64,000 nt of DNA from Verrucomicrobiota bacterium. Its GTDB lineage: Bacteria > Verrucomicrobiota > Verrucomicrobiia > Limisphaerales > UBA9464. Position numbers and translations under genes: made by a program. The DNA is taken from positions 1 to 64,000 of the forward strand of contig VHCG01000011.1 in the NCBI GenBank assembly GCA_016871805.1. Direction: 5' to 3'. Positions 40,175 through 49,791 of the stretch are shown here, in pieces. The notes under the pieces are model-generated. The model was not told the origin of the DNA, did no database searches, and saw nothing but the letters and a program-made list of their open reading frames with translations. Within the stretch, counting starts at the first letter, position 1. Each line of letters starts with the position of its first letter.

Positions 40175-40230
40175 AGGGGGGACTCACGCGGCGACGCGGT
40201 AATGCAGAGGAAAGACGGGGCAGGAGAGCG
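40175..40230 (+). repeat. Degenerate dispersed repeat, copy 2
   Basis: GGGGGGACTCACGC, CGACGC and GGAAAGACGGGG repeat the order of blocks seen at 1688-1740, with several substitutions. It lies in the 172-base gap between mfd and the divergent protease gene. No open frame or terminal inverted repeats were found, so it is a remnant or a short interspersed repeat and not a complete mobile element. Confidence 0.4.
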
Positions 40231-40346
40231 GGTTTGATGTTCAAGGCGAACATGGGGGAGAGAATGCCGGCTCGATTTGTGGATCGGCGGCGGTGGCGTT
40301 GCTCCATGTGCCTTGACCCATCCGGCACTCCTCCGCACTTTAAGTC

Positions 40347-41798
40347 GTGCTCTCCAAGACACTGGCCGTCGCCGTCCTCTGTCTGACCGTGCTGGGCCTC
40401 CAGGCAGGATCCCCCGAACGCTCGGTCATCCAGATCCTCACCTTCAGTCAGCAACCCCAGTTCGATTCGCCGTGGCGTTCCGACAACGTCCGTCGTTCCG
40501 GGGGATCCGGCTTTGTGATCAAGGGCAGGAAGATCATTACAAACGCCCACGTGATCGCCTGGGCCAAGCAGATCCTCGTCCGACGGTACCAGGATCCCCG
40601 ACCCTTCCAGGCCCGTGTGGCCTATGCCGGCAATGACTGCGATCTGGCCATCCTGGAGGTGGAGGATCCATCGTTCTTCGACGGTCTTGAACCCCTCGAG
40701 TTTGGCGATCTGCCGGCGGTCCGGTCCGCCGTCGTCACCTGTGGCTACCCAGCGGGAGGCGAGCAGATCTCCTTCACCCGCGGTGTCGTCTCCCGCATCG
40801 AGGTGCAGAACTACGCCCACCCGGGCAACCGCTTCCTGCTCGCGGTCCAGACCGATGCCGCCATCAACCCCGGTAACAGTGGTGGACCCGTGCTCCAGGA
40901 CGACAAGGTGGTCGGTGTCGCCTTCCAGGGCGTCCCTGGACTCGAGAACGCAGGGTTCTTCATCCCTCCCGAGGTGATCCGACACTTCCTCAAGGACATC
41001 GAGGACGGGAAATACACCGGCTTCCCCGAGGCTGGCATCAATCTGGTGCCGCTCCAGAACCCGGCCTATCGCAGGTTCCTCGGACTGCCGGAGGATGGGG
41101 TTGGGGCGCGTGTCGACAGCCTCCGTCCAGGCGGGCCTGCCGAGAAGCTCCTGAAGAAGGACGATGTGGTGCTGGAGATCGCCGGCTATCCGGTCGGCAG
41201 CGACGGCACGGTGTTGTATCGGGACAACCGGGTCTCCGGGTCCATCCTGTTCCAGACGGTGCAGAATGGGGAGACGGTGAAGCTGAAGGTCTGGCGGGAT
41301 CGCAAGCCGATCGAGGTGGAGGTCCCGGTGGCGGTCTACCAGGGAGATCGGTTGGCGGGGAACCAGTATGATGTCCCTCCCCGCTATCTCATCTACGGCG
41401 GACTGGTGTTCACGCCACTGAGTGCTGACTACCTGCGCACGCTGGGTCGGGATCGGCCCGACGCTTCCAGCTCCGCTCTGTTCTATGAGCTGTATTATCG
41501 GCGTTCCGAGGATCCGGGGGGGGCACGATCCGAACCGGTGGTGCTCTCGACGGTTCTGGCGCATCCGGCCAATGCGAACCTCCGTGTCCGCGGCAAAGTT
41601 CTGGTGAACCGGATCAACGGGGTGAGGATCGACTGTCTCGAGGACGTCGCCCAGGCCCTTGGACAGAAGAAGGAGGGGGCCCACGTCATTGAATTCGCTG
41701 GCCAGGACGGCTTCGAATGCCTCGAGCGTGAGGCATCGGCCCAGGCCACCCCCCAGGTCCTTGAAACCTACGGAATCTCCTCCGACCGCCGCCTATGA
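40347..41798 (+). CDS. Secreted trypsin-like serine protease with PDZ region (S1C, HtrA-like)
   Basis: The 483-residue product has a signal peptide (TLAVAVLCLTVLGLQAG). Its chymotrypsin-fold domain carries a complete triad: His68 in TNAHVI, Asp99 in NDCDLAIL and Ser178 in NPGNSGGPVL. A PDZ-like region follows at about 225-340 (GVGARVDSLRPGGPAEKLLKKDD), then a second C-terminal region at about 350-470 that again ends in a PDZ-like fold (VLVNRINGVRIDCLEDVAQAL). It probably acts in the periplasm in protein quality control. The start is GTG at 40347. The TGA stop overlaps the ATG of the next gene, which encodes an inactive paralogue. Confidence 0.9.
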   Translation: MLSKTLAVAVLCLTVLGLQAGSPERSVIQILTFSQQPQFDSPWRSDNVRRSGGSGFVIKGRKIITNAHVIAWAKQILVRRYQDPRPFQARVAYAGNDCDLAILEVEDPSFFDGLEPLEFGDLPAVRSAVVTCGYPAGGEQISFTRGVVSRIEVQNYAHPGNRFLLAVQTDAAINPGNSGGPVLQDDKVVGVAFQGVPGLENAGFFIPPEVIRHFLKDIEDGKYTGFPEAGINLVPLQNPAYRRFLGLPEDGVGARVDSLRPGGPAEKLLKKDDVVLEIAGYPVGSDGTVLYRDNRVSGSILFQTVQNGETVKLKVWRDRKPIEVEVPVAVYQGDRLAGNQYDVPPRYLIYGGLVFTPLSADYLRTLGRDRPDASSSALFYELYYRRSEDPGGARSEPVVLSTVLAHPANANLRVRGKVLVNRINGVRIDCLEDVAQALGQKKEGAHVIEFAGQDGFECLEREASAQATPQVLETYGISSDRRL

Positions 41799-43279
41799 CC
41801 CGTCCACTCCTTCTCCTCCTTCTCCTGATCGCCGGCCTCGCGCCGGTTTCCTCCGCCGAGGCCGTCTGGGAGAAATCGGTGGTCACCGTTGAGGTCACCT
41901 TCAAGGACTACGACTTCTTCCAGCCGTGGAACACCCCGACCCGTTCGGTCCGCAAGCATGGTCTGTACATCGGGGGTCAGGAGATCGTCACCACGGCCCA
42001 GTATCTGCCCACCGAGACGCTGGTCCGGCTGCAGAAGGGGGGACGGGGTAAGTGGTATCCGGCCAAGGTGGTCTGGTTTGACCCGCACGCCGACCTGGCG
42101 GTGATCACTTCGGAGGATCCGGAATTCTGGGTGGGCCTGCGCCCGGCGCGGCTGGCGAAGGCCATTCCCCAGGCACAGGACTTCAATCTGATCCGTTGGA
42201 AGGATGGCAATCTCGAGAGCCGCCGGGTGGAGTTCAGCAAGTTCACGGTCAAGGACGGGTCCCTGAGTTTTGCCCCGCGACTGACCCTTGAGCTGAACAC
42301 CGATCTCGGTGGGTTGGGCTGGGCGGAGCCGGTGATGCTCAACGGCACGGTGGCGGGTCTGACGACCTCCAAGGGCGGCAACACCTGCAACGTGGTCCCG
42401 GCCCCCTTCATCCGTCAGATCCTCGAGGCCCGGGCCAAGGGCAGGTATCCCGGGATGGGGTATTTCGACTTCGTCTGGGAGCCCGGTGAAAACCCCACGA
42501 CGCTGGAACACCTCGGGCTCAAGGGACCTAGTCGGGGCGCCATCGTCATCCGCGTCCCGAATCGCCCCGGGGTCGACCCCGTGCTCAAGCCGAGGGACCT
42601 CCTGTTGGAGGTCGACGGCTTCCCCATCGATGTCGCTGGCGACTATCTCGATCCCCAGTACGGCCATCTCCTCTTGGAGAACCTTTCGAGTCGGGGGCAT
42701 CTGGCCGGGGACATGGTCCGGATGAAGGTCCTGCGGGATGGGATGGAGACCAACATCAGCTATGTCCTGCCGAAGGCCGAGTACCACGATGACCTCGTTC
42801 CGCGAGAACTCTTCGACCACCCGCCGGAGTACGTTGTGGCGGGCGGACTGGTGTTCCAAGCCCTCGACCAGCCGTTCCTGAGGGGTTGGGGCGAGGATTG
42901 GCGGCGTCGGGCGCCGTTCAGACTCCAGCATTATCAGAACGGGAGTCCCACCGCGGAGCGTCCTTCGCTCGTGCTCCTCAGCAACGTGCTGCCCGATCCC
43001 GTCAACGTCGGCTACCAGGAGGCCCGCTTCCTCGTGGTCGACCGCATCAACGGCCGACGGATCTCGACGTTGGCCGATGTGGTCGAGGCGTTGAAGGACC
43101 CGAAGGACGGTGTCCATCGGGTCGAGTTCATGAAGGGCGACACCCTTCAGTCCCTCCTGCTCGATGCCGCCTCGATGGATCAGGCGACCCAGAGGGTGAT
43201 CCGTCGCTACGGCCTTCCAGCGGCCCAGCGCATTACGGAGCCGGCAGCGAAGACGAAGACGCAAGGCACCATGGGTTGA
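41795..43279 (+). CDS. Catalytically dead HtrA-like paralogue (pseudoprotease)
   Basis: The 494-residue secreted protein (signal peptide LLLLLLLIAGLAPVSS) aligns along its whole length with the preceding protease. The catalytic positions are lost, however. GRKIITNAHVI becomes GQEIVTTAQYL (His to Gln69), and NPGNSGGPVL becomes LGGLGWAEPVM (Ser to Trp176). The aspartate is kept (HADLAVI, Asp100). PDZ-like regions (DPVLKPRDLLLEVDGFPIDV and FLVVDRINGRRISTLADVVEAL) are retained. Start and upstream stop overlap as ATGA, giving coupled translation and suggesting a stoichiometric complex. A regulatory or scaffold role for its active partner is inferred. Confidence 0.88.
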   Translation: MTRPLLLLLLLIAGLAPVSSAEAVWEKSVVTVEVTFKDYDFFQPWNTPTRSVRKHGLYIGGQEIVTTAQYLPTETLVRLQKGGRGKWYPAKVVWFDPHADLAVITSEDPEFWVGLRPARLAKAIPQAQDFNLIRWKDGNLESRRVEFSKFTVKDGSLSFAPRLTLELNTDLGGLGWAEPVMLNGTVAGLTTSKGGNTCNVVPAPFIRQILEARAKGRYPGMGYFDFVWEPGENPTTLEHLGLKGPSRGAIVIRVPNRPGVDPVLKPRDLLLEVDGFPIDVAGDYLDPQYGHLLLENLSSRGHLAGDMVRMKVLRDGMETNISYVLPKAEYHDDLVPRELFDHPPEYVVAGGLVFQALDQPFLRGWGEDWRRRAPFRLQHYQNGSPTAERPSLVLLSNVLPDPVNVGYQEARFLVVDRINGRRISTLADVVEALKDPKDGVHRVEFMKGDTLQSLLLDAASMDQATQRVIRRYGLPAAQRITEPAAKTKTQGTMG

Positions 43280-43283
43280 ACGA

Positions 43284-43315
43284 AAAGAGGCCGGGGTGAG
43301 CGCCCCGGCCTCTTT
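43284..43315. terminator. Bidirectional stem-loop terminator between pseudoprotease and ilvD genes
   Basis: A perfect 13-bp inverted repeat (AAAGAGGCCGGGG / CCCCGGCCTCTTT) with a 6-base loop lies between two convergent genes. It begins 4 bases after one stop and ends 28 bases before the other. The T-runs are short on both sides, so termination relies on the very stable GC stem. Confidence 0.8.
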
Positions 43316-43343
43316 CGTGCCTATCGAAGAGGGCGTTCGCCTC

Positions 43344-45074
43344 CTAGAACTGGCTGTCGGTGACGGCGCCCTCGCTGGCGGAGCTGACCTGGGCCGCGTA
43401 CTTGGCGAGGATGCCTCGACGGTAGTTCGGCTTGGGCTGCTTCCAGCGCTTGAGTCGATCGGCGAGTTCCTTGGCGGGAATCTTGAGATCGATGGCACGC
43501 TTCTCCGCGTCGATCACGATCGGGTCTCCGTTGCGGACTACGGCAATCGGGCCGCCGTCGAAGGCTTCGGGGGTGACGTGACCGATGACGAAACCGTGGG
43601 AGCCGCCGCTGAACCGTCCGTCGGTGATCAAGGCGACCTCCTTGCCGAGGCCCTTGCCCATGATGGCGCTGGTGGGGGAGAGCATCTCCCGCATGCCGGG
43701 TCCACCCTTGGGTCCTTCGCCGCGGACGATGATGACGTGGCCGGCCTTGACCTTGCCGCTCAGGATGCCCTGCAGGGCGTCCTCCTCGCGTTCAAACACG
43801 ATCGCCCGACCCGAGAACGTGAGGCCTTCCTTGCCGGAGATCTTCCCGACGGCGCCGCCCGGGCAGAGGTTGCCGCGGAAGACGACCAGATGGCTGGTCG
43901 GCTTGATGGGGTTGTCGAAGCCCCGGACGATGTCCTGACCCTTCGGATAGCGCGGTGCCTTGCTCAGGTTCTCCCGCATGGTCTTGCCGGTGACGGTGAG
44001 GACGTCTCCGTGGAAGAGGCCCTCGTCGAGGAGCCTCTTCATGAGCGGCACCGTGCCACCGATCTCCACCAACCGGGCCATCACATACTTGCCCGAGGGC
44101 TTCAGGTCCGCGAGCACGGGCACCCGTTTTCCGATGCGGGTCCAGTCGTCGAGGGTCAGTTTGACCCCGGCGCAGTGCGCCATGGCGATGAGGTGCATCA
44201 CGGCGTTGGTCGAGCCGCCGAGGGCGATCACGAGGGTCATGGCATTCTCGAACGCCTCCTTGGTGAGGATGTCGCGGGGCCGGATGCCGCGTCGGATGAG
44301 GTTCATCACGGCCGCACCGGCGTTCTCGCAGTCGAGCGTCTTCTCCTTCGAGACCGCGGCCTGGGCCGACGAGTTCGGAAGGCTCATGCCGAGGGCTTCG
44401 ATGGCGCTGGCCATGGTGTTGGCGGTGTACATGCCGCCGCAGGATCCGGCCCCGGGAATCGCGACCTCGGCGACCCGTTCCACATCCTTCTCGGAGCACC
44501 CACCGGCGGCGTTCTTGCCCACCGCCTCGAAGATGTTCACGAGGTCGACGTCCTTCCCGTCGAGCTCACCCGGGAGGATCGTGCCGCCGTACACGAAGAG
44601 GGACGGCCGGTTTAGGCGCGCGATCGCCATCAGGCAGCCGGGCATGTTCTTGTCGCAACCACCCACCGCGACGAAGCCGTCGAATCCCTGGCAGCCCACG
44701 ACGGTCTCGATCGAGTCGGCGATGACCTCGCGCGAGACGAGCGAGTACTTCATGCCCTCGGTCCCCATCGAGATGCCGTCGGAGATCGTGATCGTGTTGA
44801 ACACGACCGCCTTGCCGCCGGCTTCATTGATCCCTTGGGAGACGCTGACCGCGAGCTGGTCGATGTGCATGTTGCACGGCGTGACCATGCTCCAGGTGGA
44901 GGCGACGCCGATCTGGGGCTTGCGGAAGTCCTCCTTCTTGAATCCCGTAGCGTAGAGCATGCCGCGGCTCGGGGCACGTTCGATCCCGTCGACGACGATC
45001 GACGAGAACGGCCGGATGTCGGCGGGGTTCTTGGAGGTCTTGGACTTGGCGGAGGATTTGGCGGAGGCGCTCAT
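43344..45074 (-). CDS. ilvD: Dihydroxy-acid dehydratase
   Basis: IlvD makes the 2-keto acid precursors of valine, isoleucine and leucine. The 576-residue product has the cluster-ligand motifs GCDKNMPGC and [14 protein letters not shown], the catalytic-region [13 protein letters not shown], the late [13 protein letters not shown] and [16 protein letters not shown] with the serine expected near the C-terminus. The N-terminal Ser/Lys-rich stretch (about 20 residues) is slightly longer than usual. It is convergent with the protease pair and shares their terminator. No other branched-chain gene is near. Confidence 0.96.
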   Translation of the reverse strand: MSASAKSSAKSKTSKNPADIRPFSSIVVDGIERAPSRGMLYATGFKKEDFRKPQIGVASTWSMVTPCNMHIDQLAVSVSQGINEAGGKAVVFNTITISDGISMGTEGMKYSLVSREVIADSIETVVGCQGFDGFVAVGGCDKNMPGCLMAIARLNRPSLFVYGGTILPGELDGKDVDLVNIFEAVGKNAAGGCSEKDVERVAEVAIPGAGSCGGMYTANTMASAIEALGMSLPNSSAQAAVSKEKTLDCENAGAAVMNLIRRGIRPRDILTKEAFENAMTLVIALGGSTNAVMHLIAMAHCAGVKLTLDDWTRIGKRVPVLADLKPSGKYVMARLVEIGGTVPLMKRLLDEGLFHGDVLTVTGKTMRENLSKAPRYPKGQDIVRGFDNPIKPTSHLVVFRGNLCPGGAVGKISGKEGLTFSGRAIVFEREEDALQGILSGKVKAGHVIIVRGEGPKGGPGMREMLSPTSAIMGKGLGKEVALITDGRFSGGSHGFVIGHVTPEAFDGGPIAVVRNGDPIVIDAEKRAIDLKIPAKELADRLKRWKQPKPNYRRGILAKYAAQVSSASEGAVTDSQF

Positions 45075-45319
45075 GACGTGTCGACGAAGTGTGGGTATCC
45101 GCGATCCGAGGCAAAGGCCAAAAGCGCGACCGACCAGGATGGGGACTGGAGGGATCGGGTCGCTTGCAGCGATCGCTCCCGATCTCTTTCGTCTCCTCCC
45201 CTCCGTGTCCCCGCGGCTCCAATTGAGTCCCTTCTTCCTCGCCGCGTTTCCGCAAGAGCCTTCCCCTCCCCAAATCTGGCGATGTTCGAGCGACCCAGGA
45301 CTCTGATCGGATCACCGGG

Positions 45320-46293
45320 ATGTCCGTTCCCGGATCCAATTTCGACGGCGCCTGGAAGGAGACCGTTGAGGTCTTCCTTCCGTGGCTCGTTGAGCTCTCG
45401 CTCGCTGCTATCGCCGGCAGATCGACTGGAGCCGCGGCTTCGAGTTCCTCGATTCCGAGCTCCGATCCCTCTCCCCCAGGCGTGGTTTACGACGCCGTCG
45501 GGTTGACAAGCTTGTCCGCGTCTTCTTCAAGGATGGCCGCTCCCAGTGGATCTATCTCCATCTCGAGATCCAGTCCCAGGCATCGGAGGACACACCTGTC
45601 CGGATATTTCGGTGCTACTACCGGATCTACGACCAGCACGGCGTGCCCATACTCAGCCTGGCGATCCTCGCCGATCCGGATCCCAACCACCGCCCAGGCG
45701 ATCTGGATCTGCGCATCGCCGGGTCTGGCTGCCTGTTCCAGTATCACGTCTGCAAGCTGACCGATTTCACCGACGAGTTCCTGGAGGCCAGTCCCAATCC
45801 GGTGGCCAAAGTCGTTCTGGCCCATCGGATCGCCCAACGAACCGCCAAGGATCCGGTGGCACGGATGCAGGCAAAGCTCCGATGGATCTGGGAACTGATC
45901 CGTCAGGGCTTTCCGCGGGGTCATATCGAGAGACTCTTTCGGGCGTTGGAAGCCATGAACCCATTGCCTGACGAGCTCGACGTTGAATTCATCAACCAAA
46001 TCAGCCAATCTGAAGGAAGTTCGATCATGCCCATCATCGCCACATTCGAACACCGCATCCGACGGCAGGTCCTCGCTGAGGGTCTCACCCAAGGCATCTC
46101 CCAGGGCCAGCTACTGACCTTGCGGGACGCCATTCGGGACCTGCTGGAGGAACGCTTTGGGCACACCCCGCCCGGGATCGGGGAGCGTCTCGAACAGGAG
46201 ACAGATCCCGCCGTCCTGAAATCGTGGCACCGCAGTGCCGCCACCATCGAGTCTTTGGAGGCCTTCGGAAGGCTCCTGGAGCGAAAGGCGTAG
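45320..46293 (+). pseudogene. Frameshifted Rpn/YhgA-type PD-(D/E)XK nuclease (putative transposase family)
   Basis: The first 33 codons from 45320 (to about 45418) read in one frame (DGAWKETVEVFLPWLVELSLAAIAG). The family continuation IDWSRGFEFLDSELRSL then lies one frame over and runs open to 46293, with the active-site-like WIYLHLEIQSQ and LADPDPNHRP. A single missing base near 45418-45420 (GGCAG where GGCCAG would restore Ala-Gly-Gln-Ile-Asp) explains this. The downstream frame is intact for about 290 codons, and the C-terminus has GLTQGISQGQLLTLRDAI. Members promote recombination or persist as accessory nucleases. The break could be genuine decay or a sequencing error. Confidence 0.72.
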
Positions 46294-46480
46294 AAGCCGA
46301 GTTGAGTGTTGGGAGTCGAGAGTTGAGAGAAGGGGCGTGGGCCACCTTCAGGCACTCGTGCCTCCGGTCTGAACGCTCAGCTCTCAGCTCGCCCCCCGGG
46401 CCACTCAGGTCCCTGCCAGTTGTGTTGGTTTGGCAACCTGCTCTCGTCACGACAGGCCACGTCCATCATTCTGAAGTCCG

Positions 46481-46864
46481 ATGAACCCAATCTCCCTCGC
46501 TGTCGTCTGCTGCGAACCCACCGCGCAGCATCATTCCCGGGTGGTCGACATCACGATGTCCCGCCAGGAGTTCGATGCCCGGGTGCTCCGGACGACAGAG
46601 CAGCGGCTTGGGGCGGGCGAGGCACGGGAACTGCACAACGCTGCCCATGATCCCGAGCACGGACCGGTCACCTACGTTCAGGAAGTCCACGAGGGCGGAT
46701 TCTCGGTCTTTGCCGGTGCGCCCGACGGACTTCAGGAACGGTTCTTCGGTCCCGGAACCTTTGTCGCGTTCATGGATGACCGAGGGCCCGGACATGCATC
46801 GTGGGTGGGTCCTGAGGGAGTTCGCCGAACGCTCCGGGTCCTCAAGGGCCACCTGGCGGTCTAG
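46481..46864 (+). CDS. Hypothetical protein, 127 residues
   Basis: The open frame from ATG 46481 has strongly GC-biased third codon positions, as expected of a real gene here. The product begins MNPISLAVVCCEPTAQHH, followed by RVVDITMSRQEFDARV, a Gly/Glu-rich middle, and FGPGTFVAFMDDRGPGHASWVG. There is no signal peptide, membrane helix or recognised domain. It is convergent with the secreted barrel-like gene, 50 bases apart. The function is unknown. Confidence 0.6.
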   Translation: MNPISLAVVCCEPTAQHHSRVVDITMSRQEFDARVLRTTEQRLGAGEARELHNAAHDPEHGPVTYVQEVHEGGFSVFAGAPDGLQERFFGPGTFVAFMDDRGPGHASWVGPEGVRRTLRVLKGHLAV

Positions 46865-46914
46865 ACTCGGCCAAGGGAGACCGTGTTCGGGAAGGCCTGC
46901 CGGTTGACCCCGGG

Positions 46915-47505
46915 TTAGACCCGGACCCCTGGAACCAGGAAGTCGAAGGTGTGGCGCCAGGACCCGTTTGCTAGGTGCTCCGACGTGGCGGATCCGGTCG
47001 CGCCTGAGTATTGACCGGAGCCTCCGATGATCGGCCGAACCAGCGTGGCCCCCGTGGCAATCGTGCTGGAGATGCCGGGATAGAATCCACTGCCCGCCAC
47101 CAACAGCTGGTCGGCAGAGCCCGCCAGATGGAATTCACCCGTGCCGAAGATGAAGTGGAGGTTTCCTATGCGGACCTCGTCCCCGACCCCCGGGTAGTCG
47201 ATGCTCGTCGTCGTAAGGGTGGCATCGATCCGTCCCACGATGGCGCCATTCAGATCCTGGATCGCAGTGGCGGGGAGGACCCGGAGATCACCGAGCTGGT
47301 GGCCCGGAGACCCGGGCGTGACGAGGAGCGTTTTGACCGAGGCATGGGTCACGGTAAAACGGAACGGGGCCAGTTCCCGGGGTGTTTCAGCTTTGGGTGT
47401 CTGGGGTCTCCGGCCGCCCGCCTGGGCGACCCACGAGCCGGCCACGGTGGCCCCGGCGAGGACCAGGAGCTGACGACGGGATCCGGAGTGCTGTTGAGGA
47501 ATCAT
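46915..47505 (-). CDS. Secreted protein with allene-oxide-cyclase/dirigent-like barrel features
   Basis: The 196-residue product from ATG 47505 has a Tat-like leader (GSRRQLLVLAGATVAGSWVAQA). The mature part alternates beta strands with glycine-rich turns: GDLRVLPATAIQDLNGAIVGRID, FIFGTGEFHLAGSADQL, and TGATLVRPIIGGSGQYSGATGSAT. The order of G-T-G-x-F and V-x-P-I-x-G-G-x-G-x-Y-x-G-A-x-G is reminiscent of dirigent or allene oxide cyclase-like eight-stranded barrels. This is fold-level inference only. An alternative start lies 24 codons upstream. The stop overlaps a CCGGGT/ACCCGG hairpin. Confidence 0.6.
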   Translation of the reverse strand: MIPQQHSGSRRQLLVLAGATVAGSWVAQAGGRRPQTPKAETPRELAPFRFTVTHASVKTLLVTPGSPGHQLGDLRVLPATAIQDLNGAIVGRIDATLTTTSIDYPGVGDEVRIGNLHFIFGTGEFHLAGSADQLLVAGSGFYPGISSTIATGATLVRPIIGGSGQYSGATGSATSEHLANGSWRHTFDFLVPGVRV

Positions 47506-47659
47506 CGGGGACACCGGTGCGGACGGAACCCCCGTTTTCAAGGGTCGAGTCGTCAACAGTCGCCCGGTGGGCGACACCCGGTTGGCCGGATAGACCGAGG
47601 ATCCGAAACAACAGCAGCAATTGTCTGGAATGGCCGTCGCCGCTGAATCTAATCAACCC

Positions 47660-48523
47660 ATGAAGAGCGCATTCAAATGGGCATTCCGGCTCCTCGCGGC
47701 CCTCGGCATCCTGGTTCTGGCCTTCAAGGTTGCCGACCGATGGGTCCGACACTCCGGCACCCTGCCGGAGGTCCCGGATCCGAACGGCTATGTCACCGTC
47801 CTCGAGGTCGCCCACCGGATCCAGGGTCCCGAGGGCGACATCGCGGACGTGTCGGCCGACAAGGTCCGGGAGTTCGCCACGACCCAGAGGGAGGCGCTGG
47901 ACCAGGTCCGGATGGCGGTCCACGGACCCTCGGGCGTCGCTCTGGAAGCCGATCCGAAATGGCCGGAGCGACAGCTCACCGAACTCACCCAGCTGAAAAG
48001 TCTTGCGGTGCTGGTGGGTCTTCGGTTCAAGGCGGAGCTGCTCGAGGGACGGACCAACGCAGCGGCCTGGGCCTGGGTGGCCATGATCCTCGTCGGCCAG
48101 ACCATCGCACGGGGTGGGCGCAAGCTGGAGGCGTTGTCGGGCATGGCGGTCGAGAAGGTCGCCACGGCCTCTCTCCGGTCCATGATCCCAACGCTGGATG
48201 CCTCAACCTGCCCCAGCCTGGCGCAGGAACTCGAGCGGGCCGAGGAGTCCCGGGACACGGCAGAACGGATCCTTGAGACCGAGCGGAACTGGTCCCTGGC
48301 CGCCTTCGGTCTGGTGGCCAAGGTGGGTGAGCGGGTCGGGGCCGGTTCCCAGGTCCAGGCCCGCAAACAGTTCCTGACCCGGTATCGGGAGACGGAGCGG
48401 GACACCCGCCGTCTGATCCTCGCCCTCGCCGCCCGATCCGTGTCGCTGTCGACCGGCTGGACGGTGGGCGCCCCCTCCGACCTGGTGCCAGGAGTCCTCG
48501 AGGCGGTCCCCGTGGATCCCTAG
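47660..48523 (+). CDS. Membrane-anchored protein of unknown function
   Basis: The 287-residue product has an N-terminal hydrophobic anchor (AFRLLAALGILVLAFKVA) and a predicted mainly helical exported or cytoplasmic region with many Glu/Arg/Ala. Recognisable segments are DPNGYVTVLEVAHRIQGPEGDI near residue 40 and DTAERILETERNWSLAAFGLVAKVGERV near 200. No known family is recognised. It is the first of three same-strand unknown genes; gaps to the next are 129 and 20 bases. The sequence 5' of ATG 47660 is open for 13 more codons. Confidence 0.7.
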   Translation: MKSAFKWAFRLLAALGILVLAFKVADRWVRHSGTLPEVPDPNGYVTVLEVAHRIQGPEGDIADVSADKVREFATTQREALDQVRMAVHGPSGVALEADPKWPERQLTELTQLKSLAVLVGLRFKAELLEGRTNAAAWAWVAMILVGQTIARGGRKLEALSGMAVEKVATASLRSMIPTLDASTCPSLAQELERAEESRDTAERILETERNWSLAAFGLVAKVGERVGAGSQVQARKQFLTRYRETERDTRRLILALAARSVSLSTGWTVGAPSDLVPGVLEAVPVDP

Positions 48524-48652
48524 ACCGGTGTGCCGTTCACGGCGCTGCCCGGGACACCGTAGGACCGTGGCTTCCGAGACCTCGATCCCGCTGGGAACGG
48601 TCCCGTGCATTCCTCGCTTGGCGACCGACGCGGGTCGGGACACCGTTCGCCC

Positions 48653-49297
48653 ATGGCCTTCGATGGTACGGATTTTGTGGATGCCGACGTGTCGCCGACC
48701 CGGACTCCTCCTCCCGGAAACCGGGCACCGACCCGTGAGGAGCTGGATGCCCAGCTGACGGGCACCCAGCAGCAGCTGGCCAAGCTCAAGGAAGCCCAGG
48801 ACCAGCTGGAGAGGGCGCGTGCCGCGGTCGAAGAGATGCGGAGGAGGCGGGCGGAGTTCGGCAATGGACGGACTGAGATGCTGCAGGCCCTCGCCCGGGG
48901 TATCGGCATCCTCGACAAATCAGAACACCAGGCCCGCCAGGACGCCGAGCAGATGGCCAAGTCGTTGGTGGGACTCCGCGAGGCCCTGGGATCGGTCGAG
49001 CAGCTCAACGAGCAGGCCTGGACCGCGGAGAACTGGGAGAAGGAACTCACCCGTGCCCTGACCACGATCGAGAACGCCCGGAGGGAATACCTGGGCGCCT
49101 GCCGCAGCTGGCCGGTCCTCGACGCAAAGGGGACCGACACCGAGACACGCCCCGGTTCGCCGTCCGATCCAGTCCGGGGATTGGCCTCGCTCCCGATGAT
49201 GTCCCTCTGTCGGCTGGGCCTGGCGTTGACCTGGCCCGTCGCGGTGGCGGCGCTGATCGGGGTCGTTGTCCTAGTTGTGGTTTCGGTGAGGCGCTGA
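48653..49297 (+). CDS. Coiled-coil protein with C-terminal membrane anchor
   Basis: The 214-residue product has a Pro-rich N-terminus and a long heptad-like helix from about residue 28 to 145 (TREELDAQLTGTQQQLAKL, then QDQLERARAAVEEMRRRRAEF). It ends with one C-terminal transmembrane segment (LTWPVAVAALIGVVVLVVVSV) followed by RR. Tail-anchored topology, with the coiled coil in the cytoplasm, is likely. No family is recognised. It sits between two other unknown genes with compatible features, suggesting an assembled complex. Confidence 0.7.
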   Translation: MAFDGTDFVDADVSPTRTPPPGNRAPTREELDAQLTGTQQQLAKLKEAQDQLERARAAVEEMRRRRAEFGNGRTEMLQALARGIGILDKSEHQARQDAEQMAKSLVGLREALGSVEQLNEQAWTAENWEKELTRALTTIENARREYLGACRSWPVLDAKGTDTETRPGSPSDPVRGLASLPMMSLCRLGLALTWPVAVAALIGVVVLVVVSVRR

Positions 49298-49317
49298 GCC
49301 AGCAGGTCACAACCTCC

Positions 49318-49791
49318 ATGGGCTGGTTTGGAAACAAGGATGGTGCGGATCCGCTGGCGGCCCGGGAACGGGAGCTGGAGCAGGAGATCGCACGGCTGAC
49401 CCAAAAGGTCAGCCACCTGGCCCAGGAACAGCCGAAGCCCGTCGTCCGGCCCCCGGCGGTTCCCCAGGAGGCCACGGCGGCATCGAAGGCCTTCGGCGAA
49501 CGGTTGGAACCAAATCCGGTTCCGGTCCCCCAGCGTCCCCCGGGCTACTACAACGAGTTCGGGGTCGCAAAATTCGACCTCATGGCCGCGATCCGTCGGT
49601 GGTCGATCCATTTGAGGGGCCCCGCCTCCAACAACCCCCGGATGGCACGGATGCTAGCGGCGGGCAGCGTCCAGGGACTCCGGACGCTCCGTTATGAGCG
49701 TCGGGTGGCCCGGAACCGGTTCATCGCCCTCTTCGTCATTCTGCTCCTCATCCTCTGGGGGCTGACCTACTCCTACCTCCGGATCCGCTAG
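49318..49791 (+). CDS. Coiled-coil protein with C-terminal membrane anchor, second of pair
   Basis: The 157-residue product starts MGWFGNKDGADPLAARERELEQEIARLTQKVSHLA, an N-terminal coiled coil. A Pro-rich linker, a conserved-looking FDLMAAIRRWSIHLRGPASNN, and a C-terminal membrane helix (FIALFVILLLILWGLTYSYL) with a short basic tail follow. It is 20 bases after the previous gene and has the same architecture. No known family is recognised. The two proteins may form a hetero-oligomer at the membrane. Confidence 0.68.
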   Translation: MGWFGNKDGADPLAARERELEQEIARLTQKVSHLAQEQPKPVVRPPAVPQEATAASKAFGERLEPNPVPVPQRPPGYYNEFGVAKFDLMAAIRRWSIHLRGPASNNPRMARMLAAGSVQGLRTLRYERRVARNRFIALFVILLLILWGLTYSYLRIR

